Assembly (NCBI GenBank): GCA_038030265.1
Contig: CM075942.1
Coordinates: 48,078,751 to 48,142,750 of the forward strand
Source: Corythucha ciliata
Taxonomy: Eukaryota; Arthropoda; Insecta; Hemiptera; Tingidae
Reading direction: 5' to 3'
Length of the DNA: 64,000 bases
The notes under the pieces were generated by a model. The model searched no databases. It worked only from the letters and a program-made list of their open reading frames with translations, and had not been told where the DNA came from. A program made the position numbers and the translations under genes. This document shows, piece by piece, positions 61,901 to 64,000 of the stretch. The number at the start of each line of letters is the position of its first letter. The stretch's first letter is position 1.

Positions 61901-64000
61901 GGGGTCGGCGACGACTTCCTCGGATATGATGCGAATTGCAAGGAAGGAACGGGTCGAAGAATCCCGGCACGCCCATTCCTGGGTAGGGACGGTGGGAGGG
62001 AGGGGTATTCCAATAAAATTAAATTTTAGAATGAAATTTAAATAAATCTTTACCCTGAAATCCAGGAGAGATGTGAACGTGTGAGCTAGAAGATCGCGTC
62101 TGCGTGGATGTAGTTGGCTGAGTACCGGAATTGGGCCAAGCTGGTTGCGACCCACCAGAGCCAGCCGTACTGCTCGTTGGAATCGAAGTCGCGCCAGGGG
62201 CGAAACTACGGCTCCTGTCCGACGACGGCTGAGTTGAAGATGGAGAGGTTGTCGAAGAAGTAGCAGATCCACTCTGACTTGACGTGGCAGTTCCAGGACT
62301 CTGTCGGCTGCCAAGGGCCCCGAGAGCTTGCCTCACGTGACCCAGCGCTTGAACGAAACTCATAAAATCTGGATTGGGAAAATCAGCTAAAAAATTATAA
62401 TTTAAACAAAAAAACAAACAAACTATATAGAAATAAGACAAACAAATTAAAATTGTTCACTTTACCTCCATTTTCACCCGATGGCGGCGGGGAACCGTTA
62501 CCAGACACAACGGTGGCTTCAACCGAATCAAAAGTGATAGATCCCTGTCCCACGTCCATGAATATTTCCAAGTTCGACGGAGAAATTTGAACACCGCGAG
62601 CTAGAACGATAGAAAATAGCCGGGGAAGATTTAGTATTTCAATAGTAATGAAAGAGAAAGGTAACCCTACCTCCTGTCTGAGTGGGTGACAAGCTTTGCC
62701 ACATGCGCCGCTCCCGACGACGCTCACCAGTCGTCGAACCAGTAGAGTTCGTCGACTCCGGCGACTCTCTTTCCGGTTGTTCAGCACTGTTGGCGGTGGT
62801 CGCTTCGGCGGCCGGCTCTTCTGGGATTGTACTCGTCGAGCCAGTGCTAGCTGTTGTTGAGGCGTTGTTATTGCTAGCGGATCGAGAGCCACCTAAATTC
62901 AACTAATCAACAGGATGGGATGGTTAATGACGAGATTAAAAGATAGTAGAGATGTTAATGCGGTTACCTGAATTGGAATTCCAGTTTGAAGTACAGCCGA
63001 GTGTTGAATAAGCACAGGTCGGCATTGAAGTAAACGTGGTGGAGGCTGAGAGAAGTCACACATGACGTCACTTATGGCGTGGTAAGCGTGCGACATGAAA
63101 TGAAGAATCTCCGACACTTGATTGAAAAGTCGCTGAGCTTCAGCCTGTCAAAACAAAACAAATTTTCGGAGAGGTTAACCCTGTAACAACAACAAAATAA
63201 CCTCAAAGCCCTCACCGGATTCTCCAGAGTGGGATCCTCTCTCATAAGGTCATGATACGTCTCTAAAAATGGTTGCAAACGACGGTTGACGCTCATCACC
63301 TGGTGTAATAAACCGGCTAGAAAAATCGTCGTCGGATACCGAGAGCGTCCTCCACGATTGTTGTTCTCTCCAGGCTCAGTTGTACTGCACCAAAAAATGA
63401 AATAAATTACTCAACCAATCACAAACATGTCAAACACTTACGATGCCGTCTCTTCCGAAGCACTAGCGCTTGTAGCATTAATGTCGAATGGCTCAGCGTC
63501 CGGTACAGTCTCAACATCCGGGCCAAGGCCAAAAGCTCCGACAGTTTCACTATTTTCACCACCTGAAGCCGCATTAGGCGTTCCAACTAGAAAAAAAGTT
63601 CAATAAGGGGGAAGGGGTAGGCAAAAAGGCGACATTATAGTACCTTCTACGTTCACGACGGGCGTCGCTGTAGGTAAATTCAAAGTCGCGGCAGCCCTCG
63701 TAACTCCGTGAGTAAAGGCTTGTGCGAGGACGGCAACGTCTCCGAAGTTTACGTTACTGGTGGTGATGGTGGGTTGGGGTGTTAAATTAATTAATTGACG
63801 AAAACTAATGAGAATAAAATATTTTTCTCGTACGTTGCCGAAGCTGCAGGTGGTGCCTGAGTGTACTCAGTAGGAGACTCCTGATGAACCGGATTCTCCA
63901 AACTTTGAAGCGAGTTACGAGCCCGGCGCAGCATCGATCGAACAACTTGTAACCTACTCTGAGACAGTCCGTGACGCGGATTCGGCATTGTGATACCTAG
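58995..64000 (-). CDS. BAG6: BAG6 (large proline-rich protein BAT3), C-terminal part; 5' end beyond the window
   Basis: BAG6 is a chaperone hub that hands tail-anchored proteins to the GET/TRC route and mislocalised proteins to the proteasome. Fifteen exons in reading order: from beyond 64000 to 63834, 63756-63644, 63586-63442, 63384-63216, 63144-62968, 62902-62671, 62600-62466, 62386-62054, 61978-61616, 61549-61458, 61388-61179, 61116-60754, 60687-60232, 60163-60007, 59188-58995. All phases agree. Family landmarks are the central [11 protein letters not shown]...[10 protein letters not shown]...GIPIQ block, a long Ser/Thr/Pro-rich middle, and WVPIITRD...[17 protein letters not shown] with its NLS-like end. 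The C-terminal BAG-like helices end [16 protein letters not shown] (vertebrate NYSPQRFPNAQRAFA). Most introns are 50-80 bp; the last is 818 bp. The ubiquitin-like domain lies outside. The frames at 59049-59471 are shadows of the last exon and intron. Confidence 0.97.
59189..60006. other. Last intron of BAG6 (818 bp)
   Basis: This intron is about ten times longer than the other BAG6 introns seen. It is fairly GC-balanced and carries open frames on both strands up to 140 residues. None has a motif I recognise. The join across it in phase 1 (ILT then [11 protein letters not shown]) restores the BAG6 C-terminal domain. Confidence 0.7.

Overview
This is a eukaryotic genomic window, most likely from an invertebrate metazoan. 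The genes have spliceosomal introns with GT/AG borders, and many introns are only 40-90 bp. The set includes animal genes such as BAG6 with its C-terminal BAG-like domain, a CRAL-TRIO lipid-transfer protein and SREK1IP1. It also includes two proteins tied to motile cilia or sperm tails, ODF2 and ODAD3/CCDC151. I cannot name the species. Gene-free DNA is AT-rich and filled with degenerate ~30-bp repeats, poly-G/poly-C runs and non-autonomous, hairpin-rich mobile elements.

Layout, left to right. (1) CNOT1, minus strand, 5' part only: 13 exons between 1194 and 11752. The 34-codon first exon (11651-11752) is separated from exon 2 by a 5.8-kb intron holding a fold-back element. (2) A 3-kb head-to-head gap with repeat blocks in opposite orientation. 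(3) ODAD3/CCDC151-like, plus strand (14780-17205, 9 exons), convergent with single-exon SREK1IP1, minus (17302-17763). (4) 17.8-25.0 kb: repeats, a hairpin insertion with a 12-bp direct repeat, a second fold-back element, and a 1.84-kb element with 34-bp inverted ends and a 9-bp target duplication. (5) POLR2L/RPB10 and mitochondrial MCAT, both plus strand, 305 bp apart; MCAT intron 1 holds a large fold-back array. (6) An unrecognised proline-rich/coiled-coil gene followed 198 bp later by ODF2, both plus strand. (7) A CRAL-TRIO gene, minus (42770-48426). (8) A long repeat desert. (9) A tail-anchored protein with paired PP1-docking motifs, minus (55052-55953). (10) BAG6, minus, 3' 15 exons (58995 to beyond the right edge).

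The genes do not form one pathway. CNOT1 (deadenylation), POLR2L (transcription), SREK1IP1 (splicing) and BAG6 (membrane-protein triage) are housekeeping functions; MCAT is mitochondrial fatty-acid synthesis; ODAD3 and ODF2 are axonemal or centriolar. Two points cut across the window. First, in six of the eight genes whose start I can place, a splice acceptor lies only 2-25 nt upstream of the start codon with no visible upstream exon, and two same-strand pairs are tightly spaced; this suggests spliced-leader trans-splicing, possibly with operon-like pairs. Second, the gene-poor DNA is built from a few related ~30-bp repeat families in long blocks whose orientation flips. Exon joins were worked out by hand from splice signals and reading-frame phase; no database search was run.
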